Positions 8,257-16,789 of a stretch of 64,000 bases of DNA are shown here, in pieces. The notes below the pieces were generated by a model that saw only the letters and a program-made list of their open reading frames with translations, did no database searches and was not told where the DNA came from. The position numbers were made by a program, and so were the translations under genes. The DNA comes from Dehalococcoidia bacterium (GTDB lineage Bacteria; Chloroflexota; Dehalococcoidia; Bin125), in contig JAJDTU010000005.1 of assembly GCA_022826965.1 (NCBI GenBank), positions 186,001 through 250,000 of the forward strand, written 5' to 3'. The first letter of the stretch is position 1, and every line of letters begins with the position of its first letter.

Positions 8257-9663
8257 ATGTTCCGCCTGCGCCGAGGAGATGGAGTCCGCACAGACACCTC
8301 CGGCGGGAACGGCACACGTCCAGAGTGGCACCTGCGCAAGTGGCTTGCGCCCGGCATCGGGATCAAGCGCTGGTTCGTGCTGCTGCTGTTCGGCATGGCC
8401 TTGCTGGGGCTCGGCGTCTCCTTCCTGGCGCGCGAGCTCTACCTGACCGTCACGCTGCCAGGCGCGTTCTACTACATCACGCTCCAGTTCCTGCCCTACG
8501 CGGTTCGCGGCGCGGTGCTGCTGGGTCTGGCCATCCTCTGCGTCGGCATCGGGATTGGCAAGTTCACTTCGGGACTGGTCGTCGCCGCCCGCTCCTCCGA
8601 CAGCCGGACGGGCGCCGAGGAACCGCTGGTTGACCTGCTCCACCGCCAACGCTTCGCCGGCCGTGGTATCCGCATCGTCTGCATGGGCGGCGGGACCGGG
8701 CTGTCGGTCTTGCTGAGAGGGCTCAAGGCCTACACGGACAACCTCTCGGCAGTGGTGAGCGTCGGCGACGACGGCGGCTCGTCGGGCCGGCTGAGACGTG
8801 ATCTCGGGATCATTCCCCCCGGCGATCTGCGCAACTGCATTGCCGCGCTGGCGGATGCCGAGCCGCTGATGACGCGCCTGTTCCAGTACCGATTCCCCGA
8901 GGGTTCTGGCAACGGCCTCGAGGGTCACTCGTTCGGCAACCTGTTCATCGTGGCGATGTCCGACGTGGCGGGCTCGATGGAGGAGGCGATCCACGAGACC
9001 GGCCGAGTGCTCGCGGTGCGCGGCAAGATCCTGCCGTCGACGCTGGAGAACATCCGCCTGGCCGCCATGACCGCCGACGGGGAGAAGATCCGCGGCGAAT
9101 CATCAATCACGGAAGCCGGCCAGCGGATCGCGCAGCTGAATCTCGAACCGCTTCACCCGCCCGCCTACCCGGAGACGCTGAACGCGATCCGTAACGCCGA
9201 CCTGATCGTGGTCGGTCCCGGCTCCCTGTTCACCTCTGTCCTGCCCAACCTGCTGGTGCCCGATCTGCGGATCGCGTTCCAGGAGTCGGACGCGATGAAG
9301 TTGTACGTCTCCAACGTCGCCACCCAACATGGCGAGACCGACCATTTCAGTGTCCAGGATCATGTCCGCGTAATCGCCGACCACATCGGCGGACTGCCGT
9401 TTGACGCCGTGGTCGCGAACAGCAACAGCAGGGCGCGACTGCCGCGGGGCTGGAAGTCTGAGCCTGTGCGGGTCGAGGATCGAGGCGACCAGGCGGATCT
9501 CGCGCATACCTTGCGAATCATCGAAGCGGACATCGTCGATACCGGCAACCGCTACCGGCATGACAGCGGCAAGCTCGCCGATGCGATCATGACCGCATAC
9601 CATGAAGGCCGCGAGGCCGGCGTCCGACCTCGGCGTCCGCAGCGTGTGACGATTCCGGAATAA
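8257..9663 (+). CDS. yvcK: YvcK/CofD-like protein with N-terminal membrane anchor
   Basis: A 468-residue protein of the YvcK (gluconeogenesis factor, CofD-like) family. The conserved core starts at about residue 125 with IVCMGGGTGLSVLLRGLK, followed by SVGDDGGSSGRLR, PPGDLRNCIAAL and GHSFGNLF. Known YvcK proteins bind UDP-sugars and affect cell shape and carbon use. Ahead of the core lie two membrane segments (about residues 37-58 and 77-105), so the protein is probably anchored with the core in the cytosol. Start is the ATG at 8257, right after a -10 box; upstream frame is not protein-like. It heads a run with secG, fmt and rlmN. Confidence 0.9.
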   Translation: MFRLRRGDGVRTDTSGGNGTRPEWHLRKWLAPGIGIKRWFVLLLFGMALLGLGVSFLARELYLTVTLPGAFYYITLQFLPYAVRGAVLLGLAILCVGIGIGKFTSGLVVAARSSDSRTGAEEPLVDLLHRQRFAGRGIRIVCMGGGTGLSVLLRGLKAYTDNLSAVVSVGDDGGSSGRLRRDLGIIPPGDLRNCIAALADAEPLMTRLFQYRFPEGSGNGLEGHSFGNLFIVAMSDVAGSMEEAIHETGRVLAVRGKILPSTLENIRLAAMTADGEKIRGESSITEAGQRIAQLNLEPLHPPAYPETLNAIRNADLIVVGPGSLFTSVLPNLLVPDLRIAFQESDAMKLYVSNVATQHGETDHFSVQDHVRVIADHIGGLPFDAVVANSNSRARLPRGWKSEPVRVEDRGDQADLAHTLRIIEADIVDTGNRYRHDSGKLADAIMTAYHEGREAGVRPRRPQRVTIPE

Positions 9664-9696
9664 CCGCATACGAGAGAACTCGGGTACAACAGAGCC

Positions 9697-9924
9697 GTGG
9701 GCATTTCAGAAGTTCTCAACGTCATCCAGATCCTGGTCGCACTGACCGTGATCGCGGCTGTGATCCTGCAGGCCAAGGGCGCGGGACTGGGGAACATCTT
9801 CGGCGGCGTCGGGGCCGAGTCCTCGTACCGCACCCGCCGCGGCCTCGAGCGCTCGCTGTTTCGCGGGACCATCGTCCTGATGCTGGTCTTCGTCGGACTC
9901 AGCATCGCCGCGACCCAGGTCTGA
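9697..9924 (+). CDS. secG: Protein-export membrane protein SecG
   Basis: A 75-residue SecG, the small third subunit of the SecYEG translocon. Two membrane segments are visible: one near the N-terminus (ILVALTVIAAVILQ) and one at the C-terminus (TIVLMLVFVGLSIAA). They are joined by the family's Gly-rich cytosolic loop containing GAGLGNIFGG. It uses a GTG start at 9697; no ribosome site is seen, and a TACAAC sequence ends 6 bases upstream. It lies between yvcK and fmt with gaps of about 30 bases. Confidence 0.93.
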   Translation: MGISEVLNVIQILVALTVIAAVILQAKGAGLGNIFGGVGAESSYRTRRGLERSLFRGTIVLMLVFVGLSIAATQV

Positions 9925-9951
9925 TCGCTCTCGACAACTCCCGGCAGAGAC

Positions 9952-10902
9952 ATGTCCGATTCCCCGCGAGTCCTCTTCTACGGATCGCCGGACTTCGCAG
10001 TACCCACGCTGCAGGCGCTGATCGACAGTCCGTACCGGCCGGTTGCCGTCGTCACACAGCCGGATGCTCGGGCCGGACGGGGCCGGTCGCTGCGTCCGCC
10101 GCCGGTCAAAGAACTCGCTACGGCGTACGGGATTCCGGCTCTGCAGCCCGAGAGGCTGCGCGACCGCGCCGCGATCGCACGGATCGCGAGTCTGCGCCCA
10201 ACACTCCAAATCGTGGCTGCGTACGGGCAGATCATCCCGTTGGAGATCCTGGATCTTCCCGCGCAGGGAACGCTCAACGTCCATGCGTCGCTCCTGCCTC
10301 GCTGGCGCGGCGCTTCGCCGATTTCGGCCGCCATCCTGCATGGCGACGACGAGACGGGCGTCACGATCATGCTGGTCGATGAAACCGAAGACACCGGCGA
10401 CATCCTGCGCCAGCGAGCGACGAGCATCGATCCTGCCGAACACGCCGGACAACTGAGTGATCGGCTCGCCCGCATGGGAGCCGACCTGCTCATGGAAACC
10501 ATCCCGGACTGGCTCGCCGACAAGACTGACCCGAAGCCGCAGGACCCGAGCCTCGCCACGCGGGCGAGACGGGTGCGGAAACAGCAGGGATTGATTGACT
10601 GGACCGCTTCGGCGGATGAGATCGCGCGACACGTCCGCGCCTACACGCCCTGGCCGGCGGCCGCGACGAGTCTCGGGAACACCACGGTTCGTATCACGCA
10701 GGCATCGAGCGTGCGTCAGGATGTGCAGCGCGAGCCCGGCGAGGTGGTCGATGCTGTCGAAACGATCAATGTCGCGACCGGTGACGGTGTGCTGGCGATC
10801 GAGCGGTTGCAGCGCGCCGGCAAGCGAGAACTGAGCGCCGAGGAGTTCGTGCGAGGGGCCCGAGACCTGGTCGGCCAGCGGTTCGGCCAGTCCAGTGGCT
10901 GA
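9952..10902 (+). CDS. fmt: Methionyl-tRNA formyltransferase
   Basis: A 316-residue Fmt, which formylates initiator Met-tRNA using 10-formyltetrahydrofolate. The N-terminal Rossmann-like domain begins with RVLFYGSPDFAVPTL and holds the folate-site motif NVHASLLPRWRGASPI near residue 110. The C-terminal tRNA-binding barrel starts at about residue 215 (IDWTASADEIARHVRA). Its stop overlaps the rlmN start by 8 bases, so the two are translationally coupled. The start is ATG 9952. Confidence 0.97.
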   Translation: MSDSPRVLFYGSPDFAVPTLQALIDSPYRPVAVVTQPDARAGRGRSLRPPPVKELATAYGIPALQPERLRDRAAIARIASLRPTLQIVAAYGQIIPLEILDLPAQGTLNVHASLLPRWRGASPISAAILHGDDETGVTIMLVDETEDTGDILRQRATSIDPAEHAGQLSDRLARMGADLLMETIPDWLADKTDPKPQDPSLATRARRVRKQQGLIDWTASADEIARHVRAYTPWPAAATSLGNTTVRITQASSVRQDVQREPGEVVDAVETINVATGDGVLAIERLQRAGKRELSAEEFVRGARDLVGQRFGQSSG

Positions 10903-11941
10903 GCCGCTCGAACTGCTGGACCTCGATCGCGACGCTCTCGGCGAACTGATCGAGTCGCTCGGTCAGCCGAGCTTCCGCGCCCGGCAAGTCTGGCGCCAGA
11001 TCTATCAGCGCGGCAACGTCGATCCGCTGGAGATGACCGATCTCCCGGCGGCGCTGCGCGAGCAGCTGTCCGAAATGACGACTCCCAGTCGAGAGCCGCT
11101 GGAGGTCCAGACCTCCAGCGACGGTTCCACCAGCAAGGCGCTCCTACCTCTGGCCGACGGCGAACTGATCGAGACCGTGCTGATTCGATCGCGGCCGCGA
11201 GACACAGTGTGCCTGTCGTCGCAGGCCGGTTGCGCGATGGGTTGCGTGTTTTGCGCAACTGGACTGCAAGGGCTTCGACGACAGCTCACTGCCGGTGAGA
11301 TCCTGCGCCAGGGCGTGCTGGCGCGTCAATGGGCCCGCGATGAGGGACGAGAACTGACGCACGTCGTGTTCATGGGTATGGGCGAACCGCTGGCCAACTA
11401 CTCGAACGTCAGCGAGGCGATCAGCCGTCTCACGGACCCTGATGGGTTCGGGCTCTCGCCGAGACGGATCACGGTCTCGACAGTCGGGATCCCACAAAAC
11501 ATCAGGCGACTGGCAAGCGATCATCCGACCGTCAATCTGGCAGTCTCGCTCCATGCGCCCGATCAGAAGCTGCGACGGGAGCTGGTTCCTGTCCCGGGCG
11601 CGTCCGTCGACGACATCGTGTCAGCGGTTCGCGAGCACAATCGGCAGACCGGTGGTCGGGTGACGTTCGAGTACGTGCTGCTCAACGGCGTCAACGACAG
11701 TCGGGCTCATGCTCGGCGACTGGCGGAGCGCATTCGGGGCATCCGCGCCCATGTCAACCTGATTCCGCTGAATCCTTCGCCTGGCGTGGTCGGAAGCCGA
11801 CCATCGCGACGAGCGACGCTGGGCTTCCAGAAGGCACTCCAGGAGCGCGGGGTGCCGGCGACGGTGCGCGTTGAGCAAGGCAGCGATATCGCTGCGGCTT
11901 GCGGCCAACTGCGGGGCGACCGCGTTCGAGGGAACGCGTAG
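10895..11941 (+). CDS. rlmN: Dual-specificity RNA methyltransferase RlmN
   Basis: A 348-residue radical-SAM enzyme that methylates C2 of A2503 in 23S rRNA and A37 in some tRNAs. The iron-sulfur cluster motif CxxxCxxC is Cys113, Cys117, Cys120 in GCAMGCVFCATG. The later segment VFMGMGEPLANY and the SLHAPD motif are typical. A GTG start at 10895 overlaps the end of fmt. The C-terminal Cys of the family that takes part in the methyl transfer is probably the one in IAAACGQLRG. Confidence 0.96.
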   Translation: MAEPLELLDLDRDALGELIESLGQPSFRARQVWRQIYQRGNVDPLEMTDLPAALREQLSEMTTPSREPLEVQTSSDGSTSKALLPLADGELIETVLIRSRPRDTVCLSSQAGCAMGCVFCATGLQGLRRQLTAGEILRQGVLARQWARDEGRELTHVVFMGMGEPLANYSNVSEAISRLTDPDGFGLSPRRITVSTVGIPQNIRRLASDHPTVNLAVSLHAPDQKLRRELVPVPGASVDDIVSAVREHNRQTGGRVTFEYVLLNGVNDSRAHARRLAERIRGIRAHVNLIPLNPSPGVVGSRPSRRATLGFQKALQERGVPATVRVEQGSDIAAACGQLRGDRVRGNA

Positions 11942-11945
11942 CGGA

Positions 11946-12605
11946 CTACTCCTCGTCGGCCTCTTCCTCGGCTTCTTCGCCCTCGACGCCCTCTTCGTCC
12001 AGGAGTTCGTCGATTTCTTCTTCCTCGTCTTCCTCGGCGACACGCGGCGCCAGCGCGGTCGCCACCGCGACGGCTTCGTCGGTCAACGCGATGACGCCAT
12101 CTGGAAGTTCCAGGTCGCGGACCAGGACCGAGTGACCGAAGTCCTCGAGTACGGAGATGTCGACCTCAATCACCGAGGGCATGTCGGTCGGCAGCGCTTC
12201 CAGCACGAGATGCTCGAGCGACTGGACGACGGTTCCGCCCTTGGTGACCGCTTCGGAGTCACCGATCAGCAGCAACCGCGCCTCGGAGTGGATCGCCCGC
12301 GTCAGGTCAACCTGGTAGAAGTCGAGGTGCAGCAGCCGACGGGTAACCGGATGACGCTGAATGTCGCGCAGGACGACGGGAATCGTGTCGCTGGCGCCGT
12401 CGATCGACATCGAGACCACGGCATTGCGGTCGACCGCCGAGAACACTCGGCGAATCTCGTTCATCGACGCCTGAATCGCGTGCGACTCCTGGCCGCGTCC
12501 ATAGAGGTTCGCGGGAACCAGGTCGTCGCGGCGCAAGCGCTTGACCTTCTTGCCTAGCACGCTGCGGCTCTCCGCTTGCAGGACCAACTCGGCAGCGTCA
12601 GACAT
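11946..12605 (-). CDS. rplY: 50S ribosomal protein L25/Ctc, long form
   Basis: A 219-residue L25 of the Ctc (two-domain) type that binds 5S rRNA. The N-terminal L25 domain spans about residues 5-95 (SRSVLGKKVKRLRRDDLVPANLYG), followed by the TL5/Ctc C-terminal beta domain to about residue 185. The last 30 residues are almost all Glu and Asp, a tail often seen in this family. It converges on rlmN with only 4 bases between the stops and is divergent from hyuA. Confidence 0.93.
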   Translation of the reverse strand: MSDAAELVLQAESRSVLGKKVKRLRRDDLVPANLYGRGQESHAIQASMNEIRRVFSAVDRNAVVSMSIDGASDTIPVVLRDIQRHPVTRRLLHLDFYQVDLTRAIHSEARLLLIGDSEAVTKGGTVVQSLEHLVLEALPTDMPSVIEVDISVLEDFGHSVLVRDLELPDGVIALTDEAVAVATALAPRVAEEDEEEEIDELLDEEGVEGEEAEEEADEE

Positions 12606-12706
12606 CGTCGTCCATCCATCTCAGGCGACCACTCAGGGTCTTGAGCGTGTACGAAATGACGCTATGACGGCATTCCCAGGCAGTCAAGCAATCCAAACAC
12701 TCGCCG

Positions 12707-12712
12707 TACACT
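12707..12712 (+). promoter_or_regulatory. TACACT -10 box before hyuA
   Basis: TACACT lies 9 bases before the hyuA ATG, in the 116-bp divergent space to rplY. It is the same hexamer seen before gatB and the tRNA. There is no Shine-Dalgarno sequence between the box and the start. Confidence 0.45.
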
Positions 12713-12721
12713 GTCGCCACG

Positions 12722-14731
12722 ATGGCGCAATCTCCCGACCGTCTCTTGGGCGTCGATGTCGGCGGCACCTTTACCGACTTCGTCTTCCTGCGCGACGGGG
12801 CCATCGAAATCGCCAAGCGACCCTCGACACCCGATGATCCGGGACGCGCGATCATCAACGGGCTCACCGAGTTCGGCTGGACTCCCGAAGAAGTTGTGCA
12901 TGGTTCAACGGTCGCAACCAACACGTTGCTGACGCGGACCGGCGCTCCGACCGCGCTGATCACCACAACGGGGTTCCGAGACACCCTGGTCATCGGACGG
13001 CAGGCGCGGCCCGATCTGTACGCGCTGCATCCGCAACGCCACGCCCCGCTAGTGCCCCGCCGCCTGCGCTACGAGGTCGACGAGCGCATCGCGGCCGACG
13101 GTACCGTCATCACCCCGCTCGATCTGGACCAGCTGGACGCAGTGCTCGATCGCATCGCCCGAACTCGAGCTCGAAGCGTCGCGATTTGCTTCCTCTTCAG
13201 CTTCATCAATCCGCAGCACGAACAGGCGGCCGCCGAGCGCGCCCGATCACGCGGCTTCGACGTCTCGCCCTCCTACGAAGTGCTGCCGCAGCATCGCGAG
13301 TTCGAGCGGATGAGCACGACGACAGCGAACGCCTACCTCGCACCGGTGATGACGCGCTACCTGGACTCACTCGAATCGAAACTCGAGGATCGCAGCGACG
13401 GCGTGGTGAGGCTGCGAATCATGCAATCGAACGGCGGCTCGCTTTCGGCCGGCTCGGCCGGCCGCAATGCGGTGCGGACCGTGCTCTCGGGACCTGCCGG
13501 CGGTGTCGCGGGAGCATTCGCGGCCGCCGAATCCGACGGATTTCCGCAGGCGATGACCTTCGACATGGGCGGCACTTCGGCCGATGTCGCGCTTTGCCCG
13601 GGTCGTTTGCTGGAGCGCACCGACCTCGTCGTGGACGACATGCCGATTCGCACGCCTGCTGTCGACCTGCACACGGTCGGAGCCGGCGGAGGCTCGATCG
13701 CCTGGTTCGATCCGGGCGGCGCGCTGCGTGTCGGCCCGCAATCGGCGGGCGCGGATCCGGGTCCCGCAGCCTACGGTCGGGGCACGCTGCCCACGGTCAC
13801 CGACGCCCACACCGTCCTGGGACGTCTGCGCCCGGAGCAACAGCTCGGCGGGACCGTCGCCCTCGATGTGCAGCGCTCCCGCCAGGCAATCAGCACGATC
13901 GCGGGACCGTTCGGTTCGGTCGACAGCGCCGCCCGGGCCGTCATCGATGTCGTCAACGCCAACATGGCACGCGCGTTGCGCGTGATCTCGGTTGAGCGCG
14001 GCTACGATCCGGCCAATTTCACCCTCGTCGCGTTCGGCGGCGCGGGACCGCTCCACGCCTGCGACCTGGCCGACGCGCTGGGCATCCCACAGGTCCTGGT
14101 TCCGCCATCGCCCGGCGTCCTCTCGGCGGCCGGCATGCTGATCTCCGACATCACCCGAGACGCCGAGCAGGGACTGCATCTGACCATCGGTCCGGACGAT
14201 GCGGGGAGTGTCGGTCGACTTGACGAAGCGTGTTTGCTGATCGCCGAGCAGGCACGAGCGGCGATCGGCGAGGATGGCTACGACTCGCACGTGCAGATCG
14301 AGTTCGCGGCCGACCTGCGCTACCTCGGACAATCACACGAACTCACGGTGTCACTGAATGAGGGACACGACGCCCAATCGGTGAGGGACGCCTTCCACGC
14401 GGCCCACGTCGAGCGCTTCGGGTTTTCCAACGCCGACACTCCGGTCGAGGTCGTCACCGCTCGCGCCAAGGCTCGACACGAGGGTTACCGGGGGGATCTC
14501 GGAGGCGCCTCCGCGCCGGCTGGTTCCGAATCGCGCACCGTCGATGTCACCTGGGACCAACAACGATCAACCAGGGTGATATCCAGGGGATCGGTGCATG
14601 ACTCAGTCTCCGGTCCGGCGATCATTACCCAGGTCGACACGACGGTCACCGTGCCCCCGGAATGGTCGGCGAGCCCGTTGTCGACGGGGAGCCTTCTCTT
14701 GAAACGAGACCAGGGCGCGCGACGGACATGA
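12722..14731 (+). CDS. hyuA: Hydantoinase/oxoprolinase family protein, HyuA-type subunit
   Basis: A 669-residue HyuA-like subunit. Proteins of this family carry an ATPase-like fold; with a HyuB partner they hydrolyse cyclic amides such as 5-oxoproline or N-methylhydantoins, or carboxylate ketones such as acetone in related enzymes. Visible motifs are GVDVGGTFTDFVFL at the N-terminus, HGSTVATNTLLTR near residue 60, MTFDMGGTSADVALC near residue 280 and FGGAGPLHACDLA near residue 440. The stop overlaps the HyuB start as ATGA. Exact substrate is unknown. Confidence 0.93.
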   Translation: MAQSPDRLLGVDVGGTFTDFVFLRDGAIEIAKRPSTPDDPGRAIINGLTEFGWTPEEVVHGSTVATNTLLTRTGAPTALITTTGFRDTLVIGRQARPDLYALHPQRHAPLVPRRLRYEVDERIAADGTVITPLDLDQLDAVLDRIARTRARSVAICFLFSFINPQHEQAAAERARSRGFDVSPSYEVLPQHREFERMSTTTANAYLAPVMTRYLDSLESKLEDRSDGVVRLRIMQSNGGSLSAGSAGRNAVRTVLSGPAGGVAGAFAAAESDGFPQAMTFDMGGTSADVALCPGRLLERTDLVVDDMPIRTPAVDLHTVGAGGGSIAWFDPGGALRVGPQSAGADPGPAAYGRGTLPTVTDAHTVLGRLRPEQQLGGTVALDVQRSRQAISTIAGPFGSVDSAARAVIDVVNANMARALRVISVERGYDPANFTLVAFGGAGPLHACDLADALGIPQVLVPPSPGVLSAAGMLISDITRDAEQGLHLTIGPDDAGSVGRLDEACLLIAEQARAAIGEDGYDSHVQIEFAADLRYLGQSHELTVSLNEGHDAQSVRDAFHAAHVERFGFSNADTPVEVVTARAKARHEGYRGDLGGASAPAGSESRTVDVTWDQQRSTRVISRGSVHDSVSGPAIITQVDTTVTVPPEWSASPLSTGSLLLKRDQGARRT

Positions 14732-16335
14732 CCACCGCCGATATTGACCCTGCGCGACTGGCTATCTTCGACTCCCTGGTCAGTTCGATCGCCGAAGAAA
14801 TGGGCGCGGCCCTGCGCCATACGGCGCTCTCGCCGAACATCAAGGAGCGGGCCGATTTCTCCTGCGCGGTCTTTGATCACCACGGTCAGCTATTGGCGCA
14901 GGCCGCCCATATTCCCGTTCACCTGGGAGCGATGCCGGAATCCGTGCGCGCCGTCGAGCGACTCGAGCCCTGGCGGCCGGGCGATCTTGCGATCCTCAAC
15001 GATCCGTTCCTCGGCGGGACCCATCTGCCGGACGTGACGATGGTCTCGCCGGTCTTCGCCCACGGGGCCGGCGAAAGCGACGAACCGATCGGTTATGTCG
15101 CCAGCCGCGCGCATCAGGCCGACATCGGCGGGATGGCGCCCGGATCGATGCCGGTCGCTCGAGAGCTGATCCAGGAAGGTCTCGTGATACCGCCCATCCG
15201 CCTCTATCGACAGGGGGAACTCGTCGAAGAGGCGATGGAACTGATCCTGCGCAACGTGCGCACACCCGACGAGCGTCGCGGCGATTTCAACGCCCAGATC
15301 GCCGCCCAGCGCCTCGGAGAACGGCGTATCGCCGACCTGCATGCCGAGTACGGCGACAGCGGATACAAGCAGACGACCGAGGCCCTGCTCGACTACGGAG
15401 AGCGACTGACGCGAGCGGCCCTGCGCGAGCTGCCCCACGGCGTCTGGAGCTTTGCGGACTCGCTGGACGACGACGGCCATACGCCGGAACCCGTACCGAT
15501 CAGGCTGAGGCTGACCCTGGACGAGGATCGCGCGCATTTCGACTTCTCCGGCACGGCGCCGCAGCGGGCCGCGTCGATCAATGCGGTCGCGCCGGTCACG
15601 CGGTCCGCCTGCTACTACGTCATCCGCTGTTTGTTGCCGCCCGATACGCCCATGAACTCGGGGCTGTTCCGGCCGATCACCTTCACCCTGCCCGAGCGCT
15701 CGATCGTCGCGGCGCAGACGCCGGTCGCGGTCGCCGCCGGCAACGTCGAGACCTCGCAGCGAATCGTCGACACCGTCTGGGGCGCGTTTAATCAGCTCTT
15801 GCCCGAGCGCATGCCCGCCGCGTCTTCGGGCACCATGAACAACCTCACCGCAGGCGGGACCGATCCGCGCAACGGACAGCCCTGGGCCTACTACGAGACC
15901 TCAGGCGGCGGCCTTGGCGGGGGCCCCGACAGCCCCGGCCTCGACGCCGCACACTCGCACATGACCAACACCCTCAACACGCCGGCCGAGGCGCTTGAAC
16001 TCGCCTATCCGCTGCGGGTGGTCGAGAACAGCATTCGTCCGCGTTCGGGCGGCCGCGGGCGCAACCGCGGCGGTCACGGTTTGGTTCGGCGCACCGAGTT
16101 CCTCGGGTCGGCCCAGGTCACGCTGATCACCGAGCGGCGCACCCAACAACCATGGGGCGCGCAAGGCGGCGGGGACGGTTCCTCGGGTCGGAACAGCCTC
16201 GAGATCACGGGAGAGGACGGCACTCGTTCGAGGCGCAGGCTGCCCGGCAAGATCACCGTCAACGTCGAGCCGGGCGACATCATTCGCCTCGAAACTCCCG
16301 GCGGCGGTGGCTGGGGCGAGCCTGCCTCGCCCTAG
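14728..16335 (+). CDS. hyuB: Hydantoinase B/oxoprolinase family protein, HyuB-type subunit
   Basis: A 535-residue HyuB-type partner of the upstream subunit. Family motifs are SIAEEMGAALRHTALSPNIKERADFSCAVF (split here as SIAEEMGAAL and LSPNIKERADFSC), HLGAMP, LNDPFLGGTHLPD and SRAHQADIGGMAPGSMP. The Gly-rich C-terminus GGGGWGEP is also typical. The ATG at 14728 overlaps the hyuA stop by four bases, which signals translational coupling and fixes the start; a longer upstream frame lies inside hyuA and is rejected. Confidence 0.93.
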   Translation: MTTADIDPARLAIFDSLVSSIAEEMGAALRHTALSPNIKERADFSCAVFDHHGQLLAQAAHIPVHLGAMPESVRAVERLEPWRPGDLAILNDPFLGGTHLPDVTMVSPVFAHGAGESDEPIGYVASRAHQADIGGMAPGSMPVARELIQEGLVIPPIRLYRQGELVEEAMELILRNVRTPDERRGDFNAQIAAQRLGERRIADLHAEYGDSGYKQTTEALLDYGERLTRAALRELPHGVWSFADSLDDDGHTPEPVPIRLRLTLDEDRAHFDFSGTAPQRAASINAVAPVTRSACYYVIRCLLPPDTPMNSGLFRPITFTLPERSIVAAQTPVAVAAGNVETSQRIVDTVWGAFNQLLPERMPAASSGTMNNLTAGGTDPRNGQPWAYYETSGGGLGGGPDSPGLDAAHSHMTNTLNTPAEALELAYPLRVVENSIRPRSGGRGRNRGGHGLVRRTEFLGSAQVTLITERRTQQPWGAQGGGDGSSGRNSLEITGEDGTRSRRRLPGKITVNVEPGDIIRLETPGGGGWGEPASP

Positions 16336-16379
16336 GATTCGGCGCTAAACTGAGGGCAACGGGCAGCGGAGGAGCGAAC

Positions 16380-16781
16380 ATGTCGGACGGTTCTGACCGG
16401 CTCGAACGCGATGTAGAAGAAGTGCTCTCGAACATCGAGGATTTCGATTGGCGCAGACGCCAGTCACGGCGACCGGGGCCGATCAGGATCGCACTGCAGC
16501 GGTTCGGGTCTGGACTGGTGAGCCGGGCCGCGGCGCTGACCCCCAACCACTTGCTGCTGCTCGGCGCAGCGCTGCTGATCGTCGGCCTGGTACTGCGCGG
16601 CGGCGGCCTCTGGCTTGCGATCGTCGGCATCGTCGTCTTCCTGATCGGGCTGTTCTGGACCTCGCGCGGCGGCAACCGTCAGGCCAACCAGCCCCGGGGC
16701 GGCTATTGGCGCGATCGCTACATCAGCTACGAACAGAGCGATACCAACCCGCTGCGAAGATTCTTCCGCCGCAACCGCTAA
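16380..16781 (+). CDS. Small membrane protein of unknown function
   Basis: A 133-residue protein I do not recognise. It starts at the ATG at 16380 behind a clear GGAGGAG ribosome site. The N-terminal 55 residues are charged and rich in Arg; two adjacent membrane segments follow (about residues 60-75 and 78-95, rich in Leu, Ile, Val and Gly). The C-terminal 35 residues are basic and aromatic (GGYWRDRYISYEQS) and end in Arg-Asn-Arg. The positive ends suggest a hairpin with both termini in the cytosol. It lies 8 bases before the M28 peptidase gene. Confidence 0.8.
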   Translation: MSDGSDRLERDVEEVLSNIEDFDWRRRQSRRPGPIRIALQRFGSGLVSRAAALTPNHLLLLGAALLIVGLVLRGGGLWLAIVGIVVFLIGLFWTSRGGNRQANQPRGGYWRDRYISYEQSDTNPLRRFFRRNR

Positions 16782-16789
16782 GCCGCACG

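Noticed and set aside
8155-8994. 280-codon N-terminal extension of aldo/keto reductase copy 4
   Set aside because: It is antisense to yvcK, and the three sister copies all start at the same MExRRFGN residues as the shorter form.
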